Part shown: one piece after another, positions 46,253 through 55,741 of the stretch
Position numbering within the stretch: position 1 is the first letter of the stretch
Layout: the number at the start of each line of letters is the position of its first letter
NCBI GenBank assembly: GCA_036703985.1
Contig: DATNQN010000008.1
Location: forward strand, 1-64,000
Origin: Leptolyngbyaceae cyanobacterium
GTDB lineage: Bacteria; Cyanobacteriota; Cyanobacteriia; Cyanobacteriales; Aerosakkonemataceae
DNA: 64,000 nt
Direction: 5' to 3'
The notes under the pieces: generated by a model
The model's database searches: none
What the model was told of the DNA's origin: nothing
What the model saw: only the letters and a program-made list of their open reading frames with translations
Translations under genes and position numbers: made by a program

Positions 46253-47329
46253 TTATGATTTCTTTAGATTTTCTCCAGAATTACGCTCTAACGCGGCTTG
46301 AATTAATTTGTCTACTAACTCTGGAAAAGGAACGCCGCTAGCCGCCCAAAGTTGGGGATACATACTGGTAGCGGTGAAGCCCGGTAGAGTATTAATTTCG
46401 TTAATTAATACTTCTCCCGTATTTTCTAGATAAAAGAAATCGACTCTTGCTAAACCGGAAGCATCTACAGCTTGAAAAGCTGCGATCGCCATTTGTTGAA
46501 TTTGCTCTGCTATTTCTGCCGGTATCTGAGACGGTATGAATAAATCGGCTTTTCCTTCTGTATATTTAGTTTCATAATCGTAGAAATCGCTATTGTAAGT
46601 AATTTCTCCGATGACAGAAGCTTGGGGAACGTCGTTGCCCAAAACCGCGCATTCAACTTCTCTAGCTACGACACCTGCTTCGATGATGATGCGCCGATCG
46701 TAACTGGCAGCATTATCTAAAGCGGCTTCTAATCGATCGCGCGATCGGACTTTGGCGATCCCAACTGAAGAGCCTAAATTTGCAGGCTTCACAAAATAAG
46801 GATAATCCCCTAATTTAGCCTCGATTTCATCGCAAAGCTTCGGGAAAACACAAGGATTCGACCAAATCTGAGAGCGGCTGACTGCCATATATTTTACTTG
46901 TGCCAAACCTGCTTGGGCAAAAGCCGTTTTCATGGCAATCTTATCCATGCCAACCGCCGATCCCAATACTCCAGAACCCACAAAGGGAACTTGCATCAAA
47001 CTCAGCAATCCCTGTACCGTGCCATCTTCTCCGTTAGGGCCATGTAAAATCGGAAACCATACATCTACTGAAGCTGCCTCAGCCGGAAATTGCCACAAAT
47101 TACCATTTGTGACTGCTTGTTGGGGAACGCCGGCATCTAGTACTTGTTGAGCAAATTCCGTTCCTTGCCAAAAACCATCTTTTTGAATGTAAAAAGGCAA
47201 TAATTCGTATTTTTCTGCATTCTGCTCGGCTCTGATTCCTTTTGCGATCGCTCTAGCAGAAATAATCGAAACTTCGTGTTCTCCCGAACGACCTCCAAAC
47301 AATAGCCCCACGCGCATCTTATTCACCAT
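46253..47329 (-). CDS. ddl: D-alanine--D-alanine ligase
   Basis: 358 residues from the ATG at 47329 (AGAGG upstream); starts at 47317 and 47344 are also possible. The ATP-grasp ligase joins two D-alanines for peptidoglycan precursors in the cytoplasm. Motifs: N-terminal [31 protein letters not shown], the ATP-binding [12 protein letters not shown] and metal-binding [12 protein letters not shown]. Full length for the family. Confidence 0.96.
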   Translation of the reverse strand: MVNKMRVGLLFGGRSGEHEVSIISARAIAKGIRAEQNAEKYELLPFYIQKDGFWQGTEFAQQVLDAGVPQQAVTNGNLWQFPAEAASVDVWFPILHGPNGEDGTVQGLLSLMQVPFVGSGVLGSAVGMDKIAMKTAFAQAGLAQVKYMAVSRSQIWSNPCVFPKLCDEIEAKLGDYPYFVKPANLGSSVGIAKVRSRDRLEAALDNAASYDRRIIIEAGVVAREVECAVLGNDVPQASVIGEITYNSDFYDYETKYTEGKADLFIPSQIPAEIAEQIQQMAIAAFQAVDASGLARVDFFYLENTGEVLINEINTLPGFTATSMYPQLWAASGVPFPELVDKLIQAALERNSGENLKKS

Positions 47330-47501
47330 TGACACCTCTGACACTCCTCTTCGCAGTTAGCCTATCACAACCGGAATATTGCATCGATTTGCAAATTAAC
47401 TACCTACCGCTTTCAAACTACCCCTATTTTTTCCGTTCGTTTGTTATCGAACAAAACCAAAGATTATCATAATTAAAAGATGTAAAGAAATGTAAATAAC
47501 G

Positions 47502-48218
47502 ATGTCAGACAAGGTAGTAGTAATAGTAGGCGCGACTGGTGGTATAGGTTCGGCGTTAACCCGCAAACTAGCACCGATGGGTAATCGTTTGGTGTTAGCA
47601 GCTAGAGATCGCGATCGATTAGCCAATTTAGCATCATCCCTGCCAGAAACCCAACCCAGTCAATTCTTAACCATACCTTGCGACATCACTCAACCCCAAC
47701 AAGTAAAAACCTTGATGGAAAAAGCAGTTGCTCAGTTCGGTCAAATTGATGCGTTAGTAAATGCGGCTGGTGCGGGCATCCTCAAACAATACAACAAAAT
47801 CGAACCAGCGGATTTGGATGCCATGCTGGATCTAAATTTAAAAGGTAGCTTCTACACTTGCCAAGCAGCAGCAGAAGTCATGAAAGAGCGCAAATCCGGC
47901 CATATTTGCAACGTAGTCGGAATTTTAGGCAAACATTCGATGGCAATGGCAGCAGCTTACTGCGCTTCTAAGTTTGCGGTAGTTGGTTTCAGCAAGTGTA
48001 TGGCGGATGAGTTGAAGCGCTTCGGAATTAAATTCACTCTTTTTTACTTCGGCGGGATCGATTCTCCCTTTTGGGATAACGTGAATCTAAAAGTCGATCG
48101 ATCGAAAATGCTGAGTAAGGAAACGGCGGCGGAAGCAATTTTGTTTGCCCTGAGTGCCGAACCGCAAGCAGTCCCGATGGAAATTAACATCCAACCCGAA
48201 AGTCACTTGTTTTTTTAA
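47502..48218 (+). CDS. Short-chain dehydrogenase/reductase
   Basis: 238 residues. NAD(P)-binding GATGGIG (about 10-16), NAG-like loop VNAAGAG, catalytic Tyr-x-x-x-Lys in AAAYCASK and upstream Ser, all of the classical SDR type. The substrate is unknown. Located 174 bp from ddl in divergent orientation; a palindromic hairpin follows. Confidence 0.93.
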   Translation: MSDKVVVIVGATGGIGSALTRKLAPMGNRLVLAARDRDRLANLASSLPETQPSQFLTIPCDITQPQQVKTLMEKAVAQFGQIDALVNAAGAGILKQYNKIEPADLDAMLDLNLKGSFYTCQAAAEVMKERKSGHICNVVGILGKHSMAMAAAYCASKFAVVGFSKCMADELKRFGIKFTLFYFGGIDSPFWDNVNLKVDRSKMLSKETAAEAILFALSAEPQAVPMEINIQPESHLFF

Positions 48219-48221
48219 TCG

Positions 48222-48249
48222 ATAGGTTTCTTTCTTAAGAAAGACCTAT
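48222..48249. repeat. Hairpin of the GGTTTCTT family after the SDR gene
   Basis: ATAGGTTTCTTTCTT pairs imperfectly with AAGAAAGACCTAT. Ends the SDR transcript or is a passive member of the repeat family. Confidence 0.5.
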
Positions 48250-48312
48250 AAATCTCTGTAAAAAGGCAAAATTTAGAGCTAAAGAAGCTTAAAGACTGGA
48301 TTTTCCAAGGCT

Positions 48313-49428
48313 ATGAAAATCGATCGCGTTCACTTCTATGTAGAAGACGCTCGGAAATACCGCAACTGGTTTGTCGATCGCTTCGGCTTTCAAGCATTAG
48401 GAGGTGATTCTAACTACCATACTCGCCGGGAAACCGTTAAAAGCGGCCCAGTCTATTTCGTGCTTTCTTCGCCTCTTTCTTCTGCCAGTCCAGTAGCGGA
48501 CTATTTGGATTTACATCCCCCAGGAGTAGTAGATATTACTTTTCGCGTTCCAAATATAGAATCCCTAGTGGATAGAGCGACTAGCGAAGGAGTAAAATTC
48601 CTGCAACCGCTCCAAAAAACACGAACCGGGAATTCTGACTTCAAATGGTGTCAAATAGCTGCCTGGGGGGGTCTGCGCCATACGCTGATCGAAGAGGAAC
48701 CAGGGAAAGGAAAAAATGAAGAGAATAGCAGCGCGATGGAAAATCCAAGCGATGCTCCCATCTCTTATCTCGGCATCGATCATATCGTGCTGAACGTGAA
48801 TGCTGGCGAAATGGAAAAAGCAGTTACTTGGTATGAAAAGGTACTGGGATTTCAACGCCAGCAAAAATTTAGTATTCAAACCGAGCGATCGGGTTTACAC
48901 AGCCAAGTAATGTATCATCCCAGCGGTTGGGTAAAACTACCAATTAACGAGCCAGCATCAGGTAATTCTCAAATTCAAGAATTTTTAGATGTTAATAAAG
49001 GGCCAGGAATTCAACATATCGCTTTGCAGGCACTCGACTTGGTATCCACAGTTAAGCAACTGAGAGCAGCTGGTCTACCCTTTATTCAAGTTCCTCCCAG
49101 CTACTACAGCCAGTTGGAGCAACGGCAACCATTCCCTCTCTCAGCCAAAGAATTAAAAGAAGTAGCCAAACAGCAGATTTTAGTGGATTGGGAGACAGAT
49201 ATCAACCAATTACCAACAGAATTTTCCCCTTTGTTGCTTCAAACTTTTACTAATCCAATTTTTAGCCAGCCTACTTTCTTTTTCGAGTTAATCGAGCGAC
49301 GAGTCTGCTGTATCAATGGCCGACAACAGCAGGCTGAAGGTTTTGGGGAAGGAAACTTTCGCGCCTTATTTGAAGCGATCGAACTAGAGCAGATGAAACG
49401 AGGCAGTTTAGGGCTAAATAAATCATAA
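48313..49428 (+). CDS. hppD: 4-hydroxyphenylpyruvate dioxygenase
   Basis: 371 residues with two vicinal-oxygen-chelate (VOC) domains. Iron ligands are the His in LGIDHIVLNV, the His in GIQHIALQ and the C-terminal Glu in FFFELIERR. Converts 4-hydroxyphenylpyruvate to homogentisate, the aromatic head precursor for tocopherols in cyanobacteria, using non-haem iron and O2. The sequence is divergent and may be one of the cyanobacterial paralogues, but the ligands are intact. Confidence 0.85.
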   Translation: MKIDRVHFYVEDARKYRNWFVDRFGFQALGGDSNYHTRRETVKSGPVYFVLSSPLSSASPVADYLDLHPPGVVDITFRVPNIESLVDRATSEGVKFLQPLQKTRTGNSDFKWCQIAAWGGLRHTLIEEEPGKGKNEENSSAMENPSDAPISYLGIDHIVLNVNAGEMEKAVTWYEKVLGFQRQQKFSIQTERSGLHSQVMYHPSGWVKLPINEPASGNSQIQEFLDVNKGPGIQHIALQALDLVSTVKQLRAAGLPFIQVPPSYYSQLEQRQPFPLSAKELKEVAKQQILVDWETDINQLPTEFSPLLLQTFTNPIFSQPTFFFELIERRVCCINGRQQQAEGFGEGNFRALFEAIELEQMKRGSLGLNKS

Positions 49429-49544
49429 AAGAGTAGGTAAATGGGGAAAATAAGTTAATTTTTAGGCTTCGTAATACATCATTTATACTTCATCCTTCCC
49501 CATTTTTCCCTTTGCTCATTTACCTAACCCCTAGCCCTGACAAC

Positions 49545-50150
49545 TCATCGTAAAAAGCTGGTTACTAGCCAGAGAATAATAAAAGTTATGCAAGCAGCAA
49601 AGCGTTCCACAGTTAAAGGAATAAGATTAATTTGAGTTTGGAGTAACGGATTAAGCGCAGCAGAGAAAGCTAAACCAGTGATTAATGCTAATAAGGACAT
49701 TAGCATGGCTCGACCCAGCTTATTCTCCTTACGAGTAAGAAAATAAAGACTGACTAATACTCCTGCCGCCAACGCCACGGAAGCATTGTAAAAACTCAAA
49801 GCAGCCAAACAAAGAAAAATACCTGCCGGCCAGAGGATATCACCCCGACTGGGAGTATCGAGTAGCCCTTGCAGCCATGTGGGGGTTTGTTTGACGGGAG
49901 TAGGCGAGGTACTCGGCGGTGCTTCCGATAAGCGTTCTGCAAACCGGATACCTTCTGGAACCTTAATTTTGCCTTCCTGACGCATCCGCAAACGTTCCAT
50001 CAAAATCGCATCATAAGCGGTTTCGATCGTTTCCTGTCGCTTCGGGTCGCTACTATGCTCTTGAGTCAAGCGATTACGAGCAGTTTGAATTTCTTCAAAG
50101 GTAGCGTCTTCGTTTAGCCCCAACTGTTTGTAGGGATTTTCAGCATTCAT
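49545..50150 (-). CDS. CPP1-like family protein (chaperone-like protein of POR1)
   Basis: 201 residues. An N-terminal J-like helical domain without the HPD motif (NPYKQLGLNEDATFEEIQTARNRL) and about three to four transmembrane helices from residue 107 to the end. The plant CPP1 stabilises protochlorophyllide oxidoreductase; the cyanobacterial role is probably similar thylakoid protein care (inference). Confidence 0.88.
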   Translation of the reverse strand: MNAENPYKQLGLNEDATFEEIQTARNRLTQEHSSDPKRQETIETAYDAILMERLRMRQEGKIKVPEGIRFAERLSEAPPSTSPTPVKQTPTWLQGLLDTPSRGDILWPAGIFLCLAALSFYNASVALAAGVLVSLYFLTRKENKLGRAMLMSLLALITGLAFSAALNPLLQTQINLIPLTVERFAACITFIILWLVTSFLR

Positions 50151-50548
50151 TTAAAACCTCCAAGACATCCCAATTCTGCCAAAGATCCTATTCGACCCCA
50201 AACTGATGGCGGCGTTAGGAGATATTATCTCCTTATCCGACTGGTTGGGGCTAGCATTTGATTGTTACCCAGTGATAAAAGCCATACTCCTGGAAGCTAG
50301 TTTAGCCTGATACCCGGAACAGAATCATTCCCATCAAAGGAAAACCTCTTGTTCTATGTAGAGTCTAGCTACTTAGTAGGGCATACTAATGCTGGGCTGC
50401 TATGAAATCCTTTAAAATGCTGGATACACGATAATGCGGCAAATTTTTCCCCAAGCCTTGCTCCCGATACTCGACCCCAGAGTTCAGAACTTCTCTTTTG
50501 TTTGCTCTTTAATCCTCAACTTTAAATTTATAGTGTGAAGTGGTGGCC
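50151..50548. other. 398-base intergenic region
   Basis: Between the divergent CPP1-like and response-regulator genes. A small palindrome GGAGATATTATCTCC lies at 50218-50232, possibly an operator. No RNA gene or repeat recognised. Confidence 0.4.
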
Positions 50549-51283
50549 ATGTCTCTCGCCAAGATACTTGTCGTTGATGACGACCCTGCGGTTCGCAACT
50601 TAATCCAGCGTTTCTTAACTAAACAAAACTACCAAATGGAGTCTGCCGCAGATGGGAAGACAGCCATAACGGTGTTTGAGCAGTTCAACCCGGATTTAGT
50701 GATTCTGGATGTGAATTTGCCCGATGCAAATGGCTACAACCTTTGCCAAGAAATGCAGAGCCGCACGGGTGTGTTTGTTCTCATGCTAACTAGCCGGACA
50801 GACGAAGCTGATAAAATTACAGGGTTTTCCAAAGGTGCTGATGACTATATAACAAAACCTTTTAGTCTAAGCGAATTGGGAGTCAGAGTAGCAGCGATTT
50901 TGAAGCGCCAGCGAGTTGTTACGACGGCAGAACAGCAACGGATTGTTTTTGACCAGTTGATGATCGATCCAGTTCGTCGGGAGGTAACCCTGAACAACGC
51001 GAGCGTACCTTTAACTGCCCTTGAATTTGATTTATTACATTTTTTGGCCAGCCATCCCGGACGAGTTTGGCGTCGTTCCGAACTGATCCAAGCTGTATGG
51101 GATTACGAATATGTAGGCGACCAAAGAGTAGTTGACGTTCATATCGGCCAAATTCGGAAAAAGCTAGAAATGGATACCAATCAGCCTGAATTAATTCAAA
51201 CAGTGCGAGGTGTTGGCTACAAATTTGAGGTTCCAGTTATTACTAATCATAGTAATGAGGCAGCAGATACTTCTGGGCCGTGA
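50549..51283 (+). CDS. OmpR-type response regulator
   Basis: 244 residues from the ATG at 50549 (a GTG three codons earlier is in frame). Receiver with Asp54 (LVILDVNLPD) and an OmpR/PhoB winged-helix domain from about 135 (PLTALEFDLLHFLASHPGRVWRR, then VVDVHIGQIRKKLE, ending GVGYKFE). Binds DNA when phosphorylated. Its neighbour at 51365 is a close paralogue. Ends at a clear terminator. Confidence 0.95.
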   Translation: MSLAKILVVDDDPAVRNLIQRFLTKQNYQMESAADGKTAITVFEQFNPDLVILDVNLPDANGYNLCQEMQSRTGVFVLMLTSRTDEADKITGFSKGADDYITKPFSLSELGVRVAAILKRQRVVTTAEQQRIVFDQLMIDPVRREVTLNNASVPLTALEFDLLHFLASHPGRVWRRSELIQAVWDYEYVGDQRVVDVHIGQIRKKLEMDTNQPELIQTVRGVGYKFEVPVITNHSNEAADTSGP

Positions 51284-51294
51284 CCTAATTGGGG

Positions 51295-51323
51295 GTCTGG
51301 CTCTTATCAGGCCAGACTTTTCT
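51295..51323 (+). terminator. Rho-independent terminator between the regulator paralogues
   Basis: A 7-bp stem (GTCTGGC with GCCAGAC, nine-base loop) followed by TTTTCT. Separates the two regulator genes, so the second probably has its own promoter. Confidence 0.8.
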
Positions 51324-51364
51324 ATCCCTTTATTCAGTTTGAAGTATGTGCTTAATACTTGATT

Positions 51365-52108
51365 ATGAAAAGTGACATAGGTCGCAAAAAAATTTTGATT
51401 GTAGATGACGACCCAGCAATCCGTAATTTAATTTATCGTTTCTTAAGTCAAAGTAAACAAAATTATTATCTGGAGTCAGCTTCAAATGGTGAATCAGCAT
51501 TAGAGTTGTTTGAGCGGTTTCAGCCTGACTTAGTGATTTTAGATATAATTTTACCGGACGCGATCGGCTTTAAAATTTGTGAAAAAATGAAGAGCCGGAG
51601 TAGTGTTTTAATTATGTTTCTAACTTGTTTGACCGATGTCAAGTCTCAAGTACTTGGGCTGGAGTCGGCTGATGCGTATGTTACTAAGCCTTTTTATGTG
51701 GAAGTTTTAGAAAAACAGGTAGAGGCTCTTTTGCGGCGAGCTAATTTGAGTTTAACTAATATTCAACGACAGCCTCTAGTTTTTGAACAATTAGCGATCG
51801 ATCCGGTACGCCGTGAAGTTACTCTTAATAATCAAAATGTACCTTTAACGGCTTTAGAATTTGATTTATTGCATTTTTTGGCCAGCCATCCCGGACGAGT
51901 TTGGCGGCGCAAAGAGCTAATCAGAGAGGTATGGGGTTACGAACATATAGGAGGAGAAGGCGCAGAAGATCGAGTTGTAGATGTTCATATCGGCCAAATA
52001 CGTAAGAAAATTGAATTGGATTCTACTCAACCAAGCTTGATTCAAACAGTTCGCAATGTGGGGTATAAATTGGAGCTTCCTAATTCAACTCCTGTGGAAA
52101 ATAAATAA
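51365..52108 (+). CDS. OmpR-type response regulator, paralogue
   Basis: 247 residues from the ATG at 51365. Receiver with Asp60 (LVILDIILPD) and winged-helix domain. The receiver has diverged from its neighbour, but the helix region LTALEFDLLHFLASHPGRVW is identical in protein and nearly so in DNA (about 35 bases), which suggests recent gene conversion. The two likely share operators and differ in input. An extra GGEGAEDR insert lies before VVDVHIGQIRKK. Confidence 0.94.
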   Translation: MKSDIGRKKILIVDDDPAIRNLIYRFLSQSKQNYYLESASNGESALELFERFQPDLVILDIILPDAIGFKICEKMKSRSSVLIMFLTCLTDVKSQVLGLESADAYVTKPFYVEVLEKQVEALLRRANLSLTNIQRQPLVFEQLAIDPVRREVTLNNQNVPLTALEFDLLHFLASHPGRVWRRKELIREVWGYEHIGGEGAEDRVVDVHIGQIRKKIELDSTQPSLIQTVRNVGYKLELPNSTPVENK

Positions 52109-52171
52109 AAGGGTAGTGGGTAGTGAGTAATGGTATTTCGGAGCTATCTTTATTTATCAAATTTGAGAAAT

Positions 52172-52216
52172 AATCGGTCATGAATCGAAGTGAAAGATCC
52201 ATGACCGATTTTTTGT
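52172..52216. terminator. Bidirectional Rho-independent terminator
   Basis: An 11-bp stem (AATCGGTCATG with CATGACCGATT) around an 17-base loop, followed by a T-run. Serves the response regulator gene and, on the opposite strand, the convergent DUF2811 gene. Confidence 0.88.
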
Positions 52217-52230
52217 TTATGATTTTCTCT

Positions 52231-52461
52231 TTAATTTCCAGCAGAGTTACGGAATAAAGTTTCCAGATATACTTGGGCAGCCCGACGATAGCTACGGGAT
52301 GTTTCCGGTGTGTTACTAGTACCGTTTTGCAGTAAAAATAGGGAGAGCGCAGCAGTAAATACCCGGTCTTGATCCCAATCTGGATGAGTTTCTAAGTAGG
52401 TTTTGAGGGATTCGTGGAGTACTTCTGGGATTTCAGCCAGCATACTAACATTTGTGTTCAT
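52231..52461 (-). CDS. DUF2811 family protein
   Basis: 76 residues from the ATG at 52461, with GAGGTG at good distance. The frame is open to 52587 but that extra part is low-complexity and made of GTGAGTGG repeats. Core VSMLAEIPEVLHESLKTYLE ... DWDQDRVFTAALSLFLLQNG. A small helical cyanobacterial protein of unknown function. Confidence 0.85.
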   Translation of the reverse strand: MNTNVSMLAEIPEVLHESLKTYLETHPDWDQDRVFTAALSLFLLQNGTSNTPETSRSYRRAAQVYLETLFRNSAGN

Positions 52462-52866
52462 GGGCACCTCACAGGAAGAGGGGTGAAGGGGCAGGGGCAG
52501 AGCAGGTGAGTGGGTGAGCGGGTGAGTGGGTGAAAGGTAAGGACACAGCAGCCGAACTAATTTCTGAATTCTGAATGAATATTTCATCTTTCAGGCTTTA
52601 TCCCTTGTCTTTGTCCAATCACCGATCGCTAATTTCGATCGCGTATATAGGTCAGCCGCATCATTGTCGTCTAAGAGGGGGTGGGGTTGTCAATGCTGCG
52701 AAATGTTAAGACTGCCTTTATAAAAACTACATGATTACGAAACAATAGGACTTTCAGCCCTATTTTTGTTACATTTCTTTATTAAAACTGGTTTGATTTG
52801 AGCTATTAGAGGATTTCTCAAAAAATCCCCAGCGTGACATGAAGAGCTTATGCAGTCGTTTAAACC

Positions 52867-52985
52867 TGTGGAAAACTATTTAGACTCTGTGGAAAACTTT
52901 CTGCTAGGCTGTGGAAAGAGTGTGGAATCAGTGGGGAAATTTTTGGCAAAAGATAAGAATTGCAAAAAATTCGGTCTGTGGAAAC
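52867..52985. other. Cluster of DnaA-box-like sites; candidate replication origin
   Basis: Five TGTGGAA(A/T)N sites in one orientation: TGTGGAAAA at 52867 and 52888 (exact reverse complement of the cyanobacterial DnaA box TTTTCCACA), TGTGGAAAG at 52910, TGTGGAATC at 52921 and TGTGGAAAC at 52977, with a weaker GTGGGGAAA at 52931. Start-to-start distances are 21, 22, 11 and 56 bp, close to whole helical turns. An AT-rich stretch lies to the left (about 52730-52830). This accounts for most of the 592-base gap between DUF2811 and the HD-GYP gene. No dnaA or dnaN is in the window. Confidence 0.55.
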
Positions 52986-53053
52986 CATGAAAATTAAGTT
53001 ACTCAGCCAATCGCTCGCTTACTTGCCCTGCCCCGTCACGGACGAGCGATCGA

Positions 53054-54739
53054 TCAATAATTAAGGATATGACCCAAAACTGAAAAAACTTGCTGTTGCT
53101 CGAAAAGCTCCACCAGATCGAGATTAATTTTATTTTTATGAGCTTCTTGTCGAAGTATTTGCAGGGCGGTGGAGACTGGTAATCTGTCTTTATAGGGGCG
53201 ATCGCTGGCAGTCAGCGCATCGTAGATATCCGCGATCGTCAAAATCTGAGTTTGGATCGGAATATTCTCTTCACTCAAGCCTTGGGGGTAGCCGCTACCA
53301 TCGAGCTTTTCATGATGGGCGTAGGCGATTTTAGGGATATTTTTCAGATGTTTCGTCCAGGGAATGCGCTGGAGAAATTTGTAAGTGTGAGTAACGTGGG
53401 CTTCGATCGCTAAGCGCTCTTGATGGGTGAGATTACCTCTAGGTAACATGAGTTGAGCCATTTCCTCTAAAGAAACCAAGGGCTTAAGCTGACCGTCAAT
53501 GTCTCGATATTTATACTCGGCTAGTTGTGTGAGTTGGGCGAGGGCTTCTTCTGATAAAGCCTTAAATTTACTAGTTTCCAGGGCTTCCGGTTCATTTACT
53601 TCGATAATTAGTTGCCAGTATTTATTCAGTTTTTCGATACTTTGAGCTAACTGGATATCCAGTTGTTCGACTTCTTGACAACAAGTACAACGGCTTTGGG
53701 AAGTTTCTTTGAACAAATGAGAGCGATCGGACAGCCCTAGCAGATATTGATATTTAGATTGAGTAACTTCCATTTCTAGGGTTCGTTGGGCGAGGGCGAA
53801 GCGCTGGCGAAGAATTTCCAGTTGTTCGGGGTAGAGCTTTTTCCGCTTGCCTAAAATGGCTTCCGGGACGCAAACTTTACCGAAGTCGTGCAAGAGAGCG
53901 GCGTAACGAATTTCTTGGATTTGCCGATCGTTAAAATGAAGCGATCGCAAAGGCCCGCTATTCACTGCATCGATCTGTTGGCTAAGCGCCATCACCAGTT
54001 GAGCGACTCGTTCCGAATGACCCGATGTGGTGGGGTCGCGCATTTCAATCAGTTCGACGGAAGCTTTCACGAATCCCTCGAACAAATTTTCGATACTTTC
54101 CTGTAGTTGATTGCGTTCGATGGAGATAGCGGCTTGGGAAGCTAGCGATCGCAAAAGTCTTTCTTCCCAATCCGAATAGGGCTGCGTGACTTTAGCCACG
54201 TTATCCACGGTAATCACTGCATCGTGCTTGATTTTACGATTGATCAGTTGCAGGATGCCGATTACTTCTCCATCTTGGTTTTGCATCGGCAGCACCAATA
54301 CCGAGCGAGTACGGTAGGAAAAAGTTTCATCAAAACTCTTATCTAGCTGGTATTCGATCTCTGCTGGTAAATCGTAAGCATCTGGCAAACTCAAGCTTTT
54401 ACCGGTGAGGGCTACATAACCAGCCAGACTTTTGCCATTGAGGGGCATGGCAAATTCTTCTAAGGTGATGTGGGGCTGAGAATCATTTTGGGCGGCTTTA
54501 AAGATCAGTTTAGGGATGGCGTCGCTATGATCGATCAGGTAAACGCTACCAGCATCGCTACACGTAATTTCCCGACTCTTTGACAAGATCAAATTCAGCA
54601 ATTCCCCTAAATTTTGACTGCTAGAAAGAGCGGTACCGATCGCTAACAGCTGCTCGATTAATTCCACTTGCTGAGCAGATTCTTGGAGCATAAGTTCGTG
54701 GTTGGGAAGGGGGATCAGCTGGGTATCGAGAACTATCAT
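53054..54739 (-). CDS. GAF-HD-GYP c-di-GMP phosphodiesterase-like protein
   Basis: 561 residues. A GAF domain (about 25-210) is followed by an HD-GYP domain whose HD pair is His284-Asp285 (LLHDFGK) and whose second metal motif is HHEKLDGSGYP (475-485). Between them lies an insertion of about 130 residues (300-430) containing a Cys cluster CTCC (351-354). HD-GYP enzymes degrade c-di-GMP. The only leftward gene in this part; the DnaA-box cluster lies just downstream of it. Confidence 0.92.
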   Translation of the reverse strand: MIVLDTQLIPLPNHELMLQESAQQVELIEQLLAIGTALSSSQNLGELLNLILSKSREITCSDAGSVYLIDHSDAIPKLIFKAAQNDSQPHITLEEFAMPLNGKSLAGYVALTGKSLSLPDAYDLPAEIEYQLDKSFDETFSYRTRSVLVLPMQNQDGEVIGILQLINRKIKHDAVITVDNVAKVTQPYSDWEERLLRSLASQAAISIERNQLQESIENLFEGFVKASVELIEMRDPTTSGHSERVAQLVMALSQQIDAVNSGPLRSLHFNDRQIQEIRYAALLHDFGKVCVPEAILGKRKKLYPEQLEILRQRFALAQRTLEMEVTQSKYQYLLGLSDRSHLFKETSQSRCTCCQEVEQLDIQLAQSIEKLNKYWQLIIEVNEPEALETSKFKALSEEALAQLTQLAEYKYRDIDGQLKPLVSLEEMAQLMLPRGNLTHQERLAIEAHVTHTYKFLQRIPWTKHLKNIPKIAYAHHEKLDGSGYPQGLSEENIPIQTQILTIADIYDALTASDRPYKDRLPVSTALQILRQEAHKNKINLDLVELFEQQQVFSVLGHILNY

Positions 54740-55741
54740 GTATTTTTCACCCTAATATTCCAAATCAGGCTGGCTCACTCACCGATCGATTTAAGATTGA
54801 ACTAATGGCCCCAGAAATGTATTGAGCGGTTGAGACCGTTTTTGGTTTTGGTTATTTTTGCTTGAGATTGAAAGTGGGAAAAATAGATTTATTAAATTTT
54901 TTCCTAAAAGAGATTGTTTTAACATTCTAATTAACGAAACTATGGTTGGTGATTACCATCCTGACTATGTATGAAAGTTATCCTATAGATAGATGACTAA
55001 AGCAAGGTGGCAAAAATAAACCATCAGTTTGATTTTCGATCTCCTTGCCTAGTTTCCTTACCTTTATAGCTATCAACACAGATCGAAAATTTCTGTCTAT
55101 GCCCATAAGTAGTAGTTGGGTTGGTCAAAAGTACGCTCTACTCGAACTAATTTTAAATTTAGCTATATATAGCAATCCTAAATGAATTGCGAACAACTAG
55201 ACCCCACCCTAGCCCTCCCCTTGGTAAGGGGAGGGCTAGGGTGGGGTTGATTACTCAAATAGGATGGCTATAAAAGGAATTTGTTAGCGGTAAAGGTAAA
55301 CCCAGGTCGATTGCTTCAATTTGAGTTAAGCGATCGCAAAATTGTGTCATGAGTTACTACTTGGGGTTAGCGTGCAGGCTGGAGGAACTGATGATTCATA
55401 CTCCAAATTAGCAAGATTTCTCCCTAATTAGGGAGGATACTTTCGGTAGAGTCTCTAGCTGGTCGGTGGTTGAGTAAATTTGTCGGTACTGAAAAAGCTC
55501 GTTCGGACTGGGTGGCAAATCAACAAAAAGCCAAAACGATAAAACTTATTTATGAAAAGTTGTAAATTTCTTTCACAAGAACTTGACTCGGGTAATTAAT
55601 TTTCTGTAGCGTAAGTTACAGAAGTAAATTAATGTTAGCCCATTAGCTAAGAGCGTTTGAGGGAAAGCGGAAAGAGTCTTACCGTTCCGCCGGATCGTCA
55701 TCAAGCCTTGGCTGTGAGGCATTTACCCAGGCAAGAGAACT
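54740..55741. other. 1-kb intergenic region with one strong palindrome
   Basis: No gene is visible. The only clear structure is the palindrome at 55201-55247. Shortly before the next gene the leader is partly structured (GCGGAA at 55667-55672 pairing with TTCCGC at 55685-55690). The region between is AT-rich with no coding signal. Confidence 0.5.
55201..55247. repeat. Perfect 22-bp palindrome
   Basis: Arms 55201-55222 and 55226-55247 (core ACCCCACCCTAG and CTAGGGTGGGGT) pair perfectly around GGT. GC-rich, unlike its AT-rich setting, so probably an interspersed palindromic element rather than a terminator, since no T-run follows. Confidence 0.85.

Noticed and set aside
52462-52587. N-terminal extension of the DUF2811 reading frame
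   Set aside because: It is made of GTGAGTGG/GGGTGAG repeats and lacks a ribosome-binding site; the internal ATG at 52461 has GAGGTG and matches the family length.
55630-55741. Riboswitch in the leader of the 85-residue protein gene
   Set aside because: Some hairpins exist, but no known riboswitch core is recognisable; kept only as a note on structure.
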